The notes under the pieces: generated by a model
What the model was told of the DNA's origin: nothing
What the model saw: only the letters and a program-made list of their open reading frames with translations
Databases searched by the model: none
Part shown: positions 39,344-51,692 of the stretch, one piece after another
How the letters are laid out: each line of letters starts with the position of its first letter
How positions within the stretch are numbered: the stretch's first letter is position 1
Program-made: the position numbers and the translations under genes
NCBI GenBank assembly: GCA_034670405.1
Contig: JAXDDX010000054.1
Coordinates: 2,108,001 to 2,172,000, forward strand
Source of the DNA: Hoplostethus atlanticus
Lineage: Eukaryota > Chordata > Actinopteri > Trachichthyiformes > Trachichthyidae
Reading direction: 5' to 3'
Length of the DNA: 64,000 bases

Positions 39344-41056
39344 CCAGGGCTGTAGCTGTGTTCTGACATGCTCTCCTCCTCCTCATCTTCTGTTACATAT
39401 GCTCGGTCACACACCTTTACAGGTGTTCCCTTCCTTTTTCTCCCACACACACGCCTGCAAAAAACACAACCAGGGCTTCATTTAGCACGATGATACATCC
39501 AGACAAAGCAGTGCTGAAGACTGTACTCCTGTACATGCTTGGCTTGAGGGTAACTGGAAGGTGCTACGCATGCCATGTCTGGGGCAAATCAGTACTTTCA
39601 TCTGTTCAGTGCTTTTCTATCAGGTAGGTGAATCATCCAAATCAACAACCAAAAGGCTCTGAGCTGTTTAAGTGGTGAGCCTGGTATCAGTGATGAAGGC
39701 ATTTAGCTTAATGGCAGTGATGCTGATGATGACAATGCTACATATCATGTGTAGCCTATGTTTCATTGTCTTTTTATAGTGGCTGACTGAAGCAAGTAAT
39801 TTTGCCCTTTGGATAATGGAAATGTATTGATCTATTTGTAATGCAATCATGGATCACTTAATTTACGAATCATCTGCGCAACTGGTACTGCTGGTTTTGA
39901 TATCTGGAGAGTACGACAAGCAAGGCAGGCCACAATTAATGTAAAAAAGAAAAGAAAAAGACCAAGAGTGAGACACACAATGATTTCATTTGACCAATAA
40001 CAATTTGTTTTATTTCTAAGTGGAAAATTGTTTTTTATGTGCAAGTGAAGACAGTGCGCAGGTGTCTTTTACATTTAATCACGACTCACTTCAAATCCGT
40101 TTCATTGGCACAGCATCGGTCGTAGCCTGACCGACAACCTTGGGTATACTGTAATCAGGTAGTGAGACAACTTAAGGCAAGTATATCTGATATCATTATT
40201 ATGATTATTAGGAAAACGACGAGTTGACCCCACCCCTTCCTTCTATCACGCTAGACCGTAAGTCAGTTACAGAAAACTGTTTTTGCAGAACAAGCATCCC
40301 TCATTCATCCAGTCTTGTGACAGGCAGTGAAAGACTGTTCTCGGATGCATTTTGTTCATGGTCAGCAACTTTGTTTACTCGAAAGCTAAACAGCCACGAG
40401 TCATCTAACGTTACAACAACTGAACAGCCAACCAGTGTTACCATATATTAATACTGGTGTACGCGCTTCGTTGTAAATCATTTGCAGTCTAAAGAAAATC
40501 TAATCTATGACAAAGCTTGTCCACAAGTGGATAGCCGAAAAGTGAGCAGACCACTAGGTTAAATAGCCGACACGAACAGTTAGCTACTGATTTCTGCTGG
40601 GTGCGTGCTAAGCTTGCCAAACCACTGCTAGCCAGCTAGCTTACAGTAGCTAACGTTAAGCTAACAGAATGATTTCTTTCCCGACAAAATATCAAATATC
40701 AAAAGCTGAATGCCAATTGTGTATCGAGACGGTTACGAGAAGATGCAAGCTCGCGGAACGGCGCAACTGCGACCCATAACAAAACAAAACACTTTCCCTG
40801 CTCCGTTTTTTTTGCAACATAACGTTAAAATCATGCACGCGAATAAAGGCTTGGAACTAAACAAACGTGCACGCTCGCAGCGCGTGCGTTTCTGGCTCTT
40901 GATTTTTGCTTACAAACCCCCAGCGAAAACACCCGGTTGGGCGACAGGGGCTCGTTTTACTCACCCCCGTGGCGGCGGCGGTTTGCTCCCATCTCCGTCG
41001 CTGTCGAGGGTCGGTGGTTCCCGGTAGTCAAAAGGCGACCGTACGTTCTCCGCCAT
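35441..41056 (-). CDS. Multidomain nuclear protein: SET-like, C2H2-like, Crypton-like, AT-hook, Myb-like
   Basis: Exons in transcript order: 41056-40965 (ATG), 39454-39345, about 39002-38891 (5' edge unsettled), 38781-38586, 38449-37356, 37149-36337, 36070-35867, 35685-35441 (TAG). Order of parts: acidic N-terminus; a SET-like block with NCRIREVHCG, IAIRDIAKGEEITVDY and WGENAM; long acidic and basic low-complexity stretches; a zinc-binding motif CPYCGRHY..RHLEKHH; a domain with CESCLELLL, SPYVFSRPYHS, LRGTDLLRNLARASGAKNP and TRVRRQVAILTQLL, the pattern of Crypton-type tyrosine recombinase cores in fish genes; AT-hook-like GPGRPPRKKRG; Myb-like tail RPWSEAER..RDWRAIKFYVHNRI. It is probably a chromatin or DNA-binding host gene. 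The frame needs one base less in CCCC at 36543-36546. I do not know a name for it. Confidence 0.75.
36117..36134. repeat. Short (CA)n run
   Basis: Nine CA units in the intron between exons 37149-36337 and 36070-35867. Confidence 0.85.
39276..39340. repeat. (GT)n microsatellite at a splice donor
   Basis: About 32 GT units. On the gene strand the donor GTATAC of exon 39454-39345 runs straight into this (AC)n tract. Confidence 0.95.
40400..40960 (-). promoter_or_regulatory. First intron start with three TAACGTTA palindromes
   Basis: TAACGTTA at 40406-40413, 40651-40658 and 40820-40827, all within 0.7 kb of the presumed start codon at 41056. A further copy is at 37254-37261 in a later intron. 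The regulatory role is inferred. Confidence 0.35.
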
Positions 41057-42323
41057 TAGGACTCCCTTCCCTACCTCTCGCGCTCCGGTAGATTGCACTA
41101 TGCGCATGTGCACGATAACCTTAGGGGTTCTAATGGTAAAATGGGGTACACACTTAAAATAAAATAAATATCTAAAACTCAATGTTCAGATTTACTGGAT
41201 GCTGAGAACGGAAGGGGGTTCTTGAATTTGATAGGGCGTATGATCTTTACTCTCTACTCTTACTGGAAGTGCTGTCTAGATGGCCTATTTCAGGTTTAAA
41301 GTGACTGCAACATAGGCACAATGGAGATGACTCAGTTTTAATCTTCACTGCATATCCAATTAATCAACAGCGAGATAATTGGTGACAAAAGGAAAACATG
41401 GCATAAAAACATCCACAAGTCACAGCACATTCATCCATTATCAAAGCACTGAGTCAGTGTATGCTGTGTTAAGACATTTAACACTACAGTGAAGGAGTTT
41501 GGTACAGAGTATGTGTCAGTTATGGCTACAGACAGTACAATGCTACTGTGCAATATTAGTGTAATAGTCAATTTTGTTAAAACACACATTTGTTATAGCA
41601 GCACATTCAAGTATAATGATACAATGTCATTTTAAGGGAACTTCATGGACACAACAGCAAACATGACCTTTGATAGTGACAGATTGTGCCAAACCAAAAA
41701 CAATACAAGCATACAGTCAGTCTGTAACAGTAAACATATTGTGTTTAAGTTGGAATTACTTTGCTTGGATATGATGATAATATAGTACATTAAAAGCTAC
41801 ATAACAAATCAACTTCATCAGCCAATATGGCTTCCGATGCAGTTGCACTTCCGTCACAGTTTGTCAGTCATATAAGTTTGGGCTACATTCTAGCAGTTAG
41901 TTTGGTTCTGGAGTGTTAGTAACAGCAGATAATTTGTCATCACTGAGTTAACCCACTTAAATAAATAAATTATAAATTGTATACAAAAAAAAAACTTCCA
42001 ACCAATCCAACTCTGCCACTGCACAGCACACCAACCTTAATGGAACTAAAAGCTTGCACAAACCTTTGTGTCAAAAGAAAAGGCTACTGTGGCAAACTAG
42101 AGGTCATTTTAACACTTGGTCTGGAAATACCAAAGTCTGGGGAAAGCTCTCTAGTGGACTTTGTTAAAGGGGCTTAGCTGTGATTTGAGTAACCTCAAGC
42201 ATTCACAGAGTTTATTCAGCACTTTTTTTTGTTCATTTGCAATGCATACAACGGAGTCAACAGTGGCTGTTAGAATTTTGGGTCAGTTCATAGTTGCTGT
42301 TAAAAATGAACAAAAATCAAACA
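41057..42323. other. Spacer between the Crypton-like gene 5' end and cntf 3' end
   Basis: The left part is the 5' flank of the minus-strand gene; the right part should be cntf 3' UTR. Nothing else recognised. Confidence 0.5.
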
Positions 42324-44247
42324 TTAGATTTCTTCTGCCCCTTCCCTCTCTGTGTGCAAGACGTGAAGGGTCTGCGCAGCATGGTCGGCCCAATGGATTA
42401 GCTCCAACAGCACTCGATAGGTCCACATTTTGGCCGCAAAAGACCCCAGAGCACCATCAACTTCCTACATAGAAGACAGCAATAAAGGTCTTTGGCACAT
42501 AAACATTCAACGCCACTCATGAGCCCTAAATATGAAAGAATGAATGAGACACTGTCTTATTATATCTGCTGTAAGTGCACTGGTTAAAATGCTCACACGC
42601 TTAACCCTTATGTTTCGCTATCCATTTTCACTGCACTATCTGAAAACCTGGACTGTGTATTCTCTTTGAAGAAAAGGAGAATGAGATCAGAGGAAACATT
42701 TGATCATCAAAACAGAAAGAAGAAGAAGAGGAGGAAAACGTACTATATCAACAGGTTGTGACACTATATGGCTATTTCTATATGAATATATTGGGACAAA
42801 CTTCAAGGCCCTTAGTCAGATACATTCAAAAATAACCAAAGGTGTCCTGTGACATCTTAGGGTGAATGATTTGTGTATATAACTGAATATTTTCTTAAAA
42901 TTGGTATTCTCAATTATAGGTACTAAATTGGGCAGGATCCCTGCATGAAAAAAACCTAGTGTAACATTGGGCTATGCGGTGTATTGAATCTTAAATAATC
43001 CATTTGACTATTACATTATTAAAAACACAGCAGGGGGCCTGCTGCTATAAAATATCCTCCTTCTTGGGATCCTTTTATGCTGAATGTCATATACATGACA
43101 GTTGGGTTTTATTATGGAACCTGCATGAAGGCATATAGCTGAAACATGTCGGTGAGAAAATGTAATTGCAAGGAGAATAGGAGGGCTCCAGAGCCAGCTC
43201 CTGATTCACCCGTATGCCACATTACCTACTATTGGTGTATTACAGATACTATACCTCGTTGCACTGGTCGTCCGGAGAGACTTCCACGGTGGTGTCCTCA
43301 GTCTCCACCAGAACCCTAGTGCTGTAGAGCAAGTGCTCCAGCCTGGTCCGGACAGTCTTCCTCATGGTCTCGTAATCGCCCTCCAGCTCGCCCATCTCGT
43401 CCTCCTCTCTCAGGATGAGACAGTGGATCAGCCCCAGACACTGGCGCAGAGCCGAATGCAGCAACTGCACCTGCTCCTCGGTGCTGGGCTCGTCCGAGTC
43501 TGTGGAGAGGGACACGATGCGGCCCCCCTGCGGGGTGTGGTCCGACAAGAAGCTCTCCCTCTCCCTCTGAAAGGGCAGGGATGGGGAGACATTAGGCTTG
43601 GGGAAAAAGAGGCACAAGGCTGATTGATGGTTGAGAAATGTTGTCTACTTGCTGCTGAGTGAAAAGGCAAGAGAAGTGATGCTAGACGCCATTGGCCTTG
43701 CACTTCTCCCCTTAATTTAGTTTAAGGTTAATTATGACTAAGCTGTATCAATATTGATTCATTAAGAGGGGTCCCAAATGGTAGATGAGCTACAGAGGCA
43801 TGACAGCTGGAAAATCCAATACACTCTATCCATTAGGGCTGAGACCCCAGGAGAAAACGGATGGGGGGGTTGGATCTTTTAGGGTGATTAAATTTCGCAC
43901 CGCAGTATCACTCCATCAGTCATCACCAAAACAGTGGGACGTGCATGCATAGTCGAATTATATGAGTCGGTTTCATTTCCCACAGGTAGCTACGTCATAC
44001 ACAAACATGCTTTGGAAAATATGGCATGCCTCGGAGGACCAAAATATTCCCGACAAGTAATGGGATGTAATGTAATGTAACGGGGAGCACAATGAGCGTG
44101 TAAACCGATACTCACGTATAGCTGGAGGAGATGAGTGCATTCCTGACGCAGCAGCCGGGCAAGGGCCACTGCACTCGCCGTCCGCGACCGGCCAGGCACC
44201 GGCGTGTCCAGCACGTCCACGGTTATCCGCTGCTCCTGCTCTGCCAT
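42324..44247 (-). CDS. cntf: Ciliary neurotrophic factor-like cytokine
   Basis: Three exons with phase-0 introns: 44247-44116, 43566-43255, 42464-42324 (TAA), 194 aa against about 200 in mammals. CNTF is a four-helix cytokine of the IL-6/LIF family acting through CNTFR, LIFR and gp130, and it typically lacks a signal peptide; none is seen here (start MAEQEQRITVDVLD). Helix A: ALARLLRQECTHLLQLY. Helix B region: EQVQLLHSALRQCLGLIHCL. Helix C region: LEHLLYSTRVLVE. Helix D: KMWTYRVLLELIHWADHAAQ, matching the family W-x-x-x-VL-x-EL-x-x-W pattern. It sits 1.9 kb downstream of zfp91 on the same strand, the same order as in human, which supports the call more than sequence similarity alone. Confidence 0.85.
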
Positions 44248-46121
44248 TAGCGCGCCAGCCTTGTTATAGGTGGGTTTAGCAGCGAGCTGGACGGAGACCT
44301 AGCAAGAAATAAATTCTCTTATCCTCCCCCGGAACGTCGTAAATTTAGAAAGGAAATAAATGTATTAATACTTAACACTTCGCACACGAACCGGTCCCCT
44401 AGTAGTTGTCAGTGAAGCGTGTTTATGTCGACGTTCATGTTGGCATGCACGCGACGCAGTGGGATTTAATTGGTTCCGCAAGCCACAGGGGCGTTTTTAG
44501 GGGGACGCACAGGAGGGTTTTTCTTTCCAAAACGTCACCCGATGTGGCCCACCCATTCTTAGAAAAATAATAAATGTCCTCTGTTAAAATATCTAGTTAT
44601 ATTCCAGCCGTGTAGGAGATTTAATCAGGCTTAATTAGGATATTTCTTTATCAAGTGAAACTATAAAGGTGTCATCAATTCGAGATTTTCATCAGAAAAA
44701 ATAATAGTAATCCTATGATACATTTTAGAATTAGAATTTCAAACTAATTCAAAGTAATATCCTATAGGAATATTATAGTGATATCCTAGATCAATCAAGA
44801 AATATCACTAAGCACAAGGTCACTACAATCTCTCTAAGTACCACACACTTACCATAAATCCCAATAGGAATATTATGTATGTTTTAGTTAGGAGTATTGA
44901 TTATGATATTTCCTAATCTTAAGGTCAAATGAAACTGCAGGGTGTCATCAGTTTGCAACGTTTTGTTTTAACCACACTCTGAAAGGTATACCTAAAAACA
45001 ATACTCCCATTCAAAGATTTCACAACATAATCCGTTTATTATTTCTATTCTGAACAGATGTTTTCTGATAAATTAAAATTAAGGTTGCAGACACAAGTGC
45101 TCAGTAGTAGTGGCAGTGTACAGAGGTATATATTTTTTTCTATTCTCTATAATTAATGGTTTAACAGACAAAACACTGTTGCTTACACGAACACATTTTC
45201 TCTTAACTGGACAAACAAGGTATAGTTTTGTTCATAAAACGGTTGAAATAATCAGACAATGAAAACAACAACAAAGCAAGACTCCTCCATGAATTATTAA
45301 AACAGATGACATGGTGTACAATGTGGAAGAGCCAACAGTGTGGCAGTAAGCTATGTAGGAAAGTGAACCAAATGAGGAAGACAGTTTAGGTCTTGCTTTA
45401 CAAAGTACAGGGGGAAAACTTTTTTTGCTTGATTGCTTAGTTTTGTTATCACACAAATAATAGTTGAGATTCGGACAATTAACGGGATCCAATTGACCCA
45501 ATGCAAAGTGAAAAGGAAAATCTAAGCACTTATTTGAAGGTATAAATTCAGACTGTCATTGGGGCGACATTGCTCATCATTTCTTTTACTATGACACCCT
45601 CATTTGGTTGCAGTTGTGGGTCTTGTTACTTTAAGTGACAAACTGTAAAATTAAAAACAGAAAATAAATTTTTAAAGGTAAACATTACATTGCCATATAT
45701 ACAAGCGTGCTGAATAAATAAGTCGAATGAGCTGTAATTCAATGACACGCATCCATTAAACAAATGTCAATAAATGCATTATATGATTAAGCTCTGTCTC
45801 TCGCACACGAGCTGACAGAACCAAAATAGTAATTGTTAAAATAGTCAATAAGTGGTAAAATAGACAGTGTCCATAATCTACTGTAAATCATACTCCCTGA
45901 TATAAAGTAGTACTGTGTAGGTATCTAAGTGAGGACTGTATTTAACTGCATGGAGACAAACTCTGATTCATTTATATTTGAAAGGTTCTTCATATGTAAG
46001 CTTAGTAAATTCTGACACGTCCTTCTCTCTTTCGTCCCTTCCCCAAATCCTCCCAACGTTCTGCTTCTTTGTACCCCATAAAGTTCCTCTCTGACCCATT
46101 CTCTCCCCTTCAATCGTCTAT
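44248..46121. other. Spacer between cntf and zfp91
   Basis: cntf 5' flank on the left and the presumed zfp91 3' UTR on the right. No separate gene or repeat recognised. Confidence 0.5.
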
Positions 46122-49100
46122 CTAGATCAAGCTATCACCATGCACCTCGGCACTTTCTAACAGTATCTGCCTCTCTCCGTCCCAAACTATCCCACCATCT
46201 TCCTTCCTCCTCTCGCCGTCGCCCTCCCACATCATTTCCCCCACATCCTGATCCCTGCCCTGCACCACCCTCTCCCACAGGTCCCCAGCCGACTGCGCAT
46301 CCCCATCGGCCTCCCTGACCCACTCCACAGCCTGCTGGGGAGCCAGAGTGGCGACAGAGCTCAGGGTCAGGAGAGTGCTCTGGGAGTCAGCAGCAGCCAT
46401 GGATGTGGTGGTGGTGGCTGGCAGCGTGGTCAGCTGGATGAGTTGGGGGTGGCTGGTGTTGGACAGGTGGCCAGCAGCAGAAGTGGTGGCGTTGGTGAGG
46501 TGCAGCAAGGTGGAGGTCTCCTGCTCCTGCCTCAACTGCACCATGTGATGCGGGGCCAGCTGGAGGAGCTGGCCCTGAGACAAATCTATCTGAGTCTGTG
46601 GGACGAGGGGGAGCACCACCTGCTGGAGGGAGGTGAGTGTTCCACCGAGGGCTTCCTGGTTCTCCTGGCTGGCAGAGGGTTGGGTGGGTGACATGACCCC
46701 AGGGACGGCCTCCAGTACCGGGGCGGGCGTGGTTATGAGGGTGCCGGCATTGGCAGCTAGGGCTTCGGCTATGAGGACCTCAGGGTGGCTCTTGGCCTTG
46801 TGGGCAACCACGCAGTCCTTTTTCTCAAACTTTTTACCACAGATGGAGCAAGAGAACTGGTAGAAGGTGTCAGCGTCGTGCTTCTTCATGTGCCAGTTCA
46901 GGGAGGCCTTCTGACGGCAGGTGAAGCCGCAGATCTCACATCTGCCACAGGGGGGAGACAGACAACAGGTTATAGTCGACACTGGCTAGAAATCTCATCC
47001 CCAACACTCCCTTTTCTCTCCTTAGCATCTCCATTAAAATCTGGTAGAATTTTAACAAATACAGCAAGTTGTTGCTAGACTAGATACATCCTTGTACTGT
47101 AAATCCTGTGTGTTTGAGGTCATCTGGCTTGGACTAACTCCCAGTAACAGCTCATGTCATATCATGTCAAATACTGGGGTGAAATGCTGACCTGAGATTG
47201 ATGTGAATATTAGCATTCCTAGTCTGTGGAGAGCCTCATTGCATTTTTTATTTAGCTTCTTATAACAAAACATAAAAACTAAATTCCTTCATGTAAGCTG
47301 AACTAGTAATTACGCTTAACAGGAGAATGTGTATTACATGGTTATTTTAAATGGATCCTGTCTCAATAAATAAGATTGTGCACTGACTGGAATTAGTTTG
47401 TTTTCAGTCCACTGTTGCGTATGATGATTTTTTTTGTATTGAAGAATATTATGCCTACTCACTGAATTGGCTTCTCTCCTGTGTGGATCATCCTGTGCAC
47501 AGCCAGGTTATGAGCACTCTTGAAGGCGCGGGCGCAAAATTCACAGATATAGTCCCGCTGATCTGTAAGACAGATGACAAACAGAAATGGACAAGAATTA
47601 GATGACAATACAGAAAGACATAGATGGTACTGGACTGGCAAAAACATGTTTTGAAAACTGTTTTTTTTTTTTATTACTCGATATGGTGTCAAAGCAAAGA
47701 CCATGTAAACAGACTTGTGTGCCACGGTATCACCTGTATGGTGCTTGGCATGGCGCAACAGCTGTTTCTGCAGGCGAAACAGGCGACCACACGAGGGGTG
47801 ATTGCACACATACTTCTTTTTCAGCAAGTGCTGGTATTTTATATGGTGCTGAAATAAAGAGATGGGAGAGAAAGAAGGGCCTGATTGGTTAAAGGTACAA
47901 TGAAAGTCACAATCCTGTACTGGTGAAACTGTTGTAGCTAATCTGGGGTGTAGTGCAATAATAACACTAAAGTAAACTAAACTAATTAACACTGTAGTTA
48001 ACACTGCCTTTCCTTCCACCTTCTATAGTCAACACACCAAGCTGATTTTTTCCACCTCAAGGTAATATTAATATTAATATATATATATTAATATTAATAT
48101 TGTAGCAATCGTACAGTGTCAAATTCCAAGCAGTGGCATTCAAAATCTTTAAAAGGGGAATTGGTGTTGTCATGGTTACAGCTGATAGGGTGTCAGACCT
48201 GCAGGTAGCGTGGGTGGGCTAAGATAGTACCACAGCCCTCCATCTCACAGCGGACGTACTGCACTGGAGGCTTCTTCCTATGAGCACAGAAAAGAGGAAA
48301 TCCATGTAATAAACATACTGTAATGAAGAAATAAGGCTAACGTTGTAGCCTTCTCATACTAAGATCAAAGAAGACCTTACCTTCTTTTTGGCAGCCGAGG
48401 GGTTTTGTCATCTTTTCGCCGTCTACCTCTTCTAAGATGAAAACAAGTTCAACAGCTTAATATAGACGTAGTGTTGTTTATCAGTTCATACATTCAAACC
48501 TCCAGTTATCGGTGGATTCAGCCTTCAGTCCATCTTCCACTTACTTCCTAGGCGGCTCTATATCGTCCCCCATTTCATCTTCTGTCTTCACAGCCATCGT
48601 TGGCAATTCCTCTTTTTTAATCTCATTTTCTTCATCCTCCTTTTCTGACCCCTTCTCTTTCTTCTCTTTCTTCTCTTCCTTCTGCTTTAATGTTGGGCGC
48701 TGCCTTGATTTCTCCCTGAAGAGTTGAAAGAGAGATAAAACATAACTAACTTTTGAAACTAATATTTTATCACATTCATCATATTGGTTTTCTCATTATC
48801 AACAAGTATTTTCATTAGGGCTGCGTATCGGAACCAATTCCTCAGAATTGATAAGCTCCTGTACTATTGATTTCTCTTAATGGGGCAGAGTCTGTTGCTC
48901 AGCTGGATGCTGTTCGTTCCAACAGCTGTACAACAGACTTTTGGGCCTTTCGGTGTGCCATTGATTGCAAACAATGATGTAAATCAACATTACGGCACTC
49001 CATTAAAGTTGTATGTCGTCTTTTCCCCCTAACAATTTATCCAATAGGAATCGATGAAGAATCTAATCGATAAGGAGAATTGAAAATGGCATTGGAATCG

Positions 49101-50566
49101 GTAAAATCCTAACGATACCCAGCCCTAATTTTCACATAAAGATATAGTAATACTCATTAAGGAAAGGCAGTCAGCTCAGCGTACTTCTTTGCCCCAGGTT
49201 TATAGATGAGGTCATTTGGGTTGTCTTTAAATGGAGGGTCCTTGTCAAGAGGCACGTCTTCCTCTGAAATTCTATATGGACATCAACAACAACATACTGG
49301 CCACAAGGAAATTTACACTAGCAAATGAAACAAAAATCCAAAATTTACTCTGCTGATCATTTGATAGGTTAAATATCACTCACTTCTCATTGTTTCCTTT
49401 CAAAGCACCCCTTTCTACTCCTGAAAAACAGAGGTACTGATTTTGTCATCTCAGTTTGAGATGATTGCTTTTATTAAAAATGTTGCAGTTATTTCAGGGC
49501 ACTTGCAGTCTACACAGGGCACAGGTTGCATATTAAGATGATGAAAGTATGCAAGTGGTCTTTCTCCTACCACATGATGTAGCCTCCGTGTCTGGTTCAG
49601 TCTTGCATACTGGTACTGGTGTGGCGCGGGGGGCTCGGGTTGTGGGTCCCTGAATGCTCTTACTAGACTTGGACAGCAGGGTTGCTGAGGTAGACAGCAT
49701 GGCCATGTATTAATTACAAGTGTTAATTGTTAACCAACATAGGACTCCTCACCATAGTTGAGACAGACTCACAGTGACACTGGGTATAGCATGGGTGTGT
49801 CTTTACCTTTTTTGGCTGTGGGTTTCTTTTTCATGGTACTGTATGTAAAAAAAACATTCAATCAGTGATAGCCAGGTGCAAACCAAAATAAATCTATAGT
49901 AGTATATAGTTAGAGTTTACACTACTGCCCTGTGACTATGTGAAAGAACATGACAACAAGAGCAGAGGCACTAAAACGCATGTATTCAACTCACTTGTTT
50001 GGTTTGAGTATCAGGTTTAACTATAGCTTTAAGAACCCTCAGTGATACAAGACACTTCCGACAAATACAACTCCAAGCCTGCTAGTGTAATCGCACTGAC
50101 ACCCAGGGATGATGAGTGCCTCTAACCAGCCCGTAGTAAATGCTGCATTTGATTGTGTTAACTGTCAAAAGTAAAGAACAATACAGTAACGCGCTTGTGC
50201 ATGCACTTACTCCATGGCATCTGTGGGTTTGGAGAGGAGTCCGGTAGGTCCCCCACGGCGCCGGCGGAGATTTTCAGGTTTCTTCTGGCCAATGTCATTC
50301 TTGGACTGACTAGTTTTGTGGGCCACAGCTCCCCGGGAGGTTCGGTCTCGCAAAACACGTCCGGAACCCCCGGTACCAGACCGAAAGTCGTTGGAGAACA
50401 GCGAGTTTGCTCCGGCTTTCACCCGTCTCTTAGGCCCTCTTCTCGCGGCGGATAGTTCACCCGAGTTCGGGGATGGTTTTGCGGCCTCCTCTGGACAAAC
50501 CACCGTTTCTCTGGTAGTCCCTGTCCCAGGACCGGAGCCTGAAAACCCGTCTACCCCCGAGTCCAT
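46122..50566 (-). CDS. zfp91: ZFP91 zinc-finger E3 ubiquitin ligase
   Basis: First exon 50566-50211 (MDSGVDGFSGSG, basic region RRVKAG and RRRRGGPTG). Several small acidic exons follow, among them 48715-48547 and about 49272-49182 (EEDVPLDKDPPFKDN). Then 48431-48381, 48277-48199 (KKPPVQYVRCEMEGCGT), 47848-47734 (KKKYVCNHPSCGRLFRLQKQ), 47562-47463 (RDYICEFCARAFKSAHNLAV) and 46941-46122 (CEICGFTCRQKASLNWHMKK, then AHKAKSHPEVLIAEALAANA; TAG). The tandem C2H2 fingers match vertebrate ZFP91 almost residue for residue. ZFP91 is a nuclear atypical E3 ligase that places K63 chains on NIK and feeds non-canonical NF-kB signalling. Edges of the small exons between 49380 and 49840 (such as GVERGALKGNNEK and MKKKPTAKKG) are tentative. 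Confidence 0.95.
48062..48101. repeat. AT-rich near-perfect palindrome in a zfp91 intron
   Basis: AATATTAATATTAATATA and its mirror complement form a palindrome of about 38 bp composed only of A and T. Confidence 0.85.
48816..49137. mobile_element. hAT-type MITE in a zfp91 intron
   Basis: 322 bp. Ends are TAGGGCTGCGTATCG (left) and, read inward from the right, TAGGGCTGGGTATCG. Flanks are ATTTTCAT (48808-48815) and ATTTTCAC (49138-49145), 7 of 8 identical, fitting the 8-bp target duplication of hAT elements. No coding frame. Confidence 0.85.
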
Positions 50567-50976
50567 ACCCTTCTTAGCTATGCCTTTGACTGACTTTGGT
50601 AATTAGTTAACAATATAATGTTTAACACACCCAAGACAAAATAAGAAATTATGAGCAACGGAGAAGGCCCTTGTGGACCAGCTAGGCCAATAGCTACCTG
50701 TCCATCTCCGCACAAGCCTCACATTTACCAGCATATTAATAAAAAGTTAAGTGTTAGAAGTGATGTTTGTTATAATATTTCAGCAATATTTACTGTCTTT
50801 CTTAAAGCTATAGCAAACCTTAAATTCCTTTGGCCAAGACAAGGCCGGTATAAGTAGCGTCTCCTTTAAGACCAATTAGCGCAAACTGTAAACAGATCAC
50901 TCACGTTTTGGACACACAGGCTCCCGTACTAATCACGATCGGGGTCATGGGAAATGTAGTTAATACTGAAAGAAAT
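50567..50976. promoter_or_regulatory. zfp91 5' flank with a ZNF143-like motif
   Basis: CATGGGAAATGTAGT at 50946-50960 is, on the other strand, ACTACATTTCCCATG, close to the ZNF143/THAP11 promoter motif ACTACAATTCCCA. It lies about 0.4 kb upstream of the zfp91 start codon and 17 bp from the transposon end. Confidence 0.4.
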
Positions 50977-51289
50977 GTGACGTGCTCTCACAGAATCAGT
51001 CGGAAGTCGCAATGGCTGATTTACGTAGAAACGCCTTTTAATATCAAAAGTCTATTTTTGACCATTTTGGTATTTTGAATAATTTTAATAAAACAAAATC
51101 TTGGCTTTGATAATCTGTATGAATTATTTCCTATTTTGGAGTGGAAATTTAACTTTGAAGCATAAAAGCAAGATATGGTATTTGGCGAAGTTGATCGCGG
51201 CAGCGGCATTTAGCGATATCTAGCCAGCTGCATCCGCACCTGTTGGTTGTCAAGTTAGCAAGCTAGTATCGTAATCATCAAGACTTTCA

Positions 51290-51692
51290 ATGGCGTCTCA
51301 GAAAGAAGAAGAAATCGCTCGGCAATCCAGTGTTGTCTGTGGATTCCGGCGATCGGTGGCGAGAGCTTATTGACGACTACTTTTTGGCACCGAGATCTGA
51401 CCGAGAGACGGCTGAGGAGAGCGGCTCGGACGACACGGGAACGGACAACAACAGTGAAACCTCCGGCGACACTTCGGACTCTGACAGGCCCATTTCAGAC
51501 ACCGACAACGATGAAGATGTTGACATGGAGACACTTGTTTTAACAGACCCAATATCTGCCGTCCGTGAGTCGGATGAATGGGATGAATATGTGAGCTACG
51601 GATCTGGAGGGGATATCGAGAAGCTCGTAGCTTCAAGTGTGGCTGCAAATGTCATCAGGGAAAGTCTTGCTACATCCTCTTCTCTATGGTGA
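51290..51692 (+). CDS. Acidic ORF inside the TIR element
   Basis: From ATG 51290 the frame reads MASQKEEEIARQ and stops at 51371-51373. A +1 frame from 51330 stays open to TGA-flanked position 51692 with LSVDSGDRWRELIDDYF and a long Asp/Ser/Thr/Glu-rich stretch. The two parts look like one frame split by a one-base difference around 51320-51330. Acidic N-termini are usual in some DNA transposases, but no DDE/D domain follows. Function unknown; probably a remnant. Confidence 0.35.

Noticed and set aside
39250..39485. Cys-Val and His-Thr repeat frames on both strands
   Set aside because: They are translation of the (GT)n tract next to a real exon.
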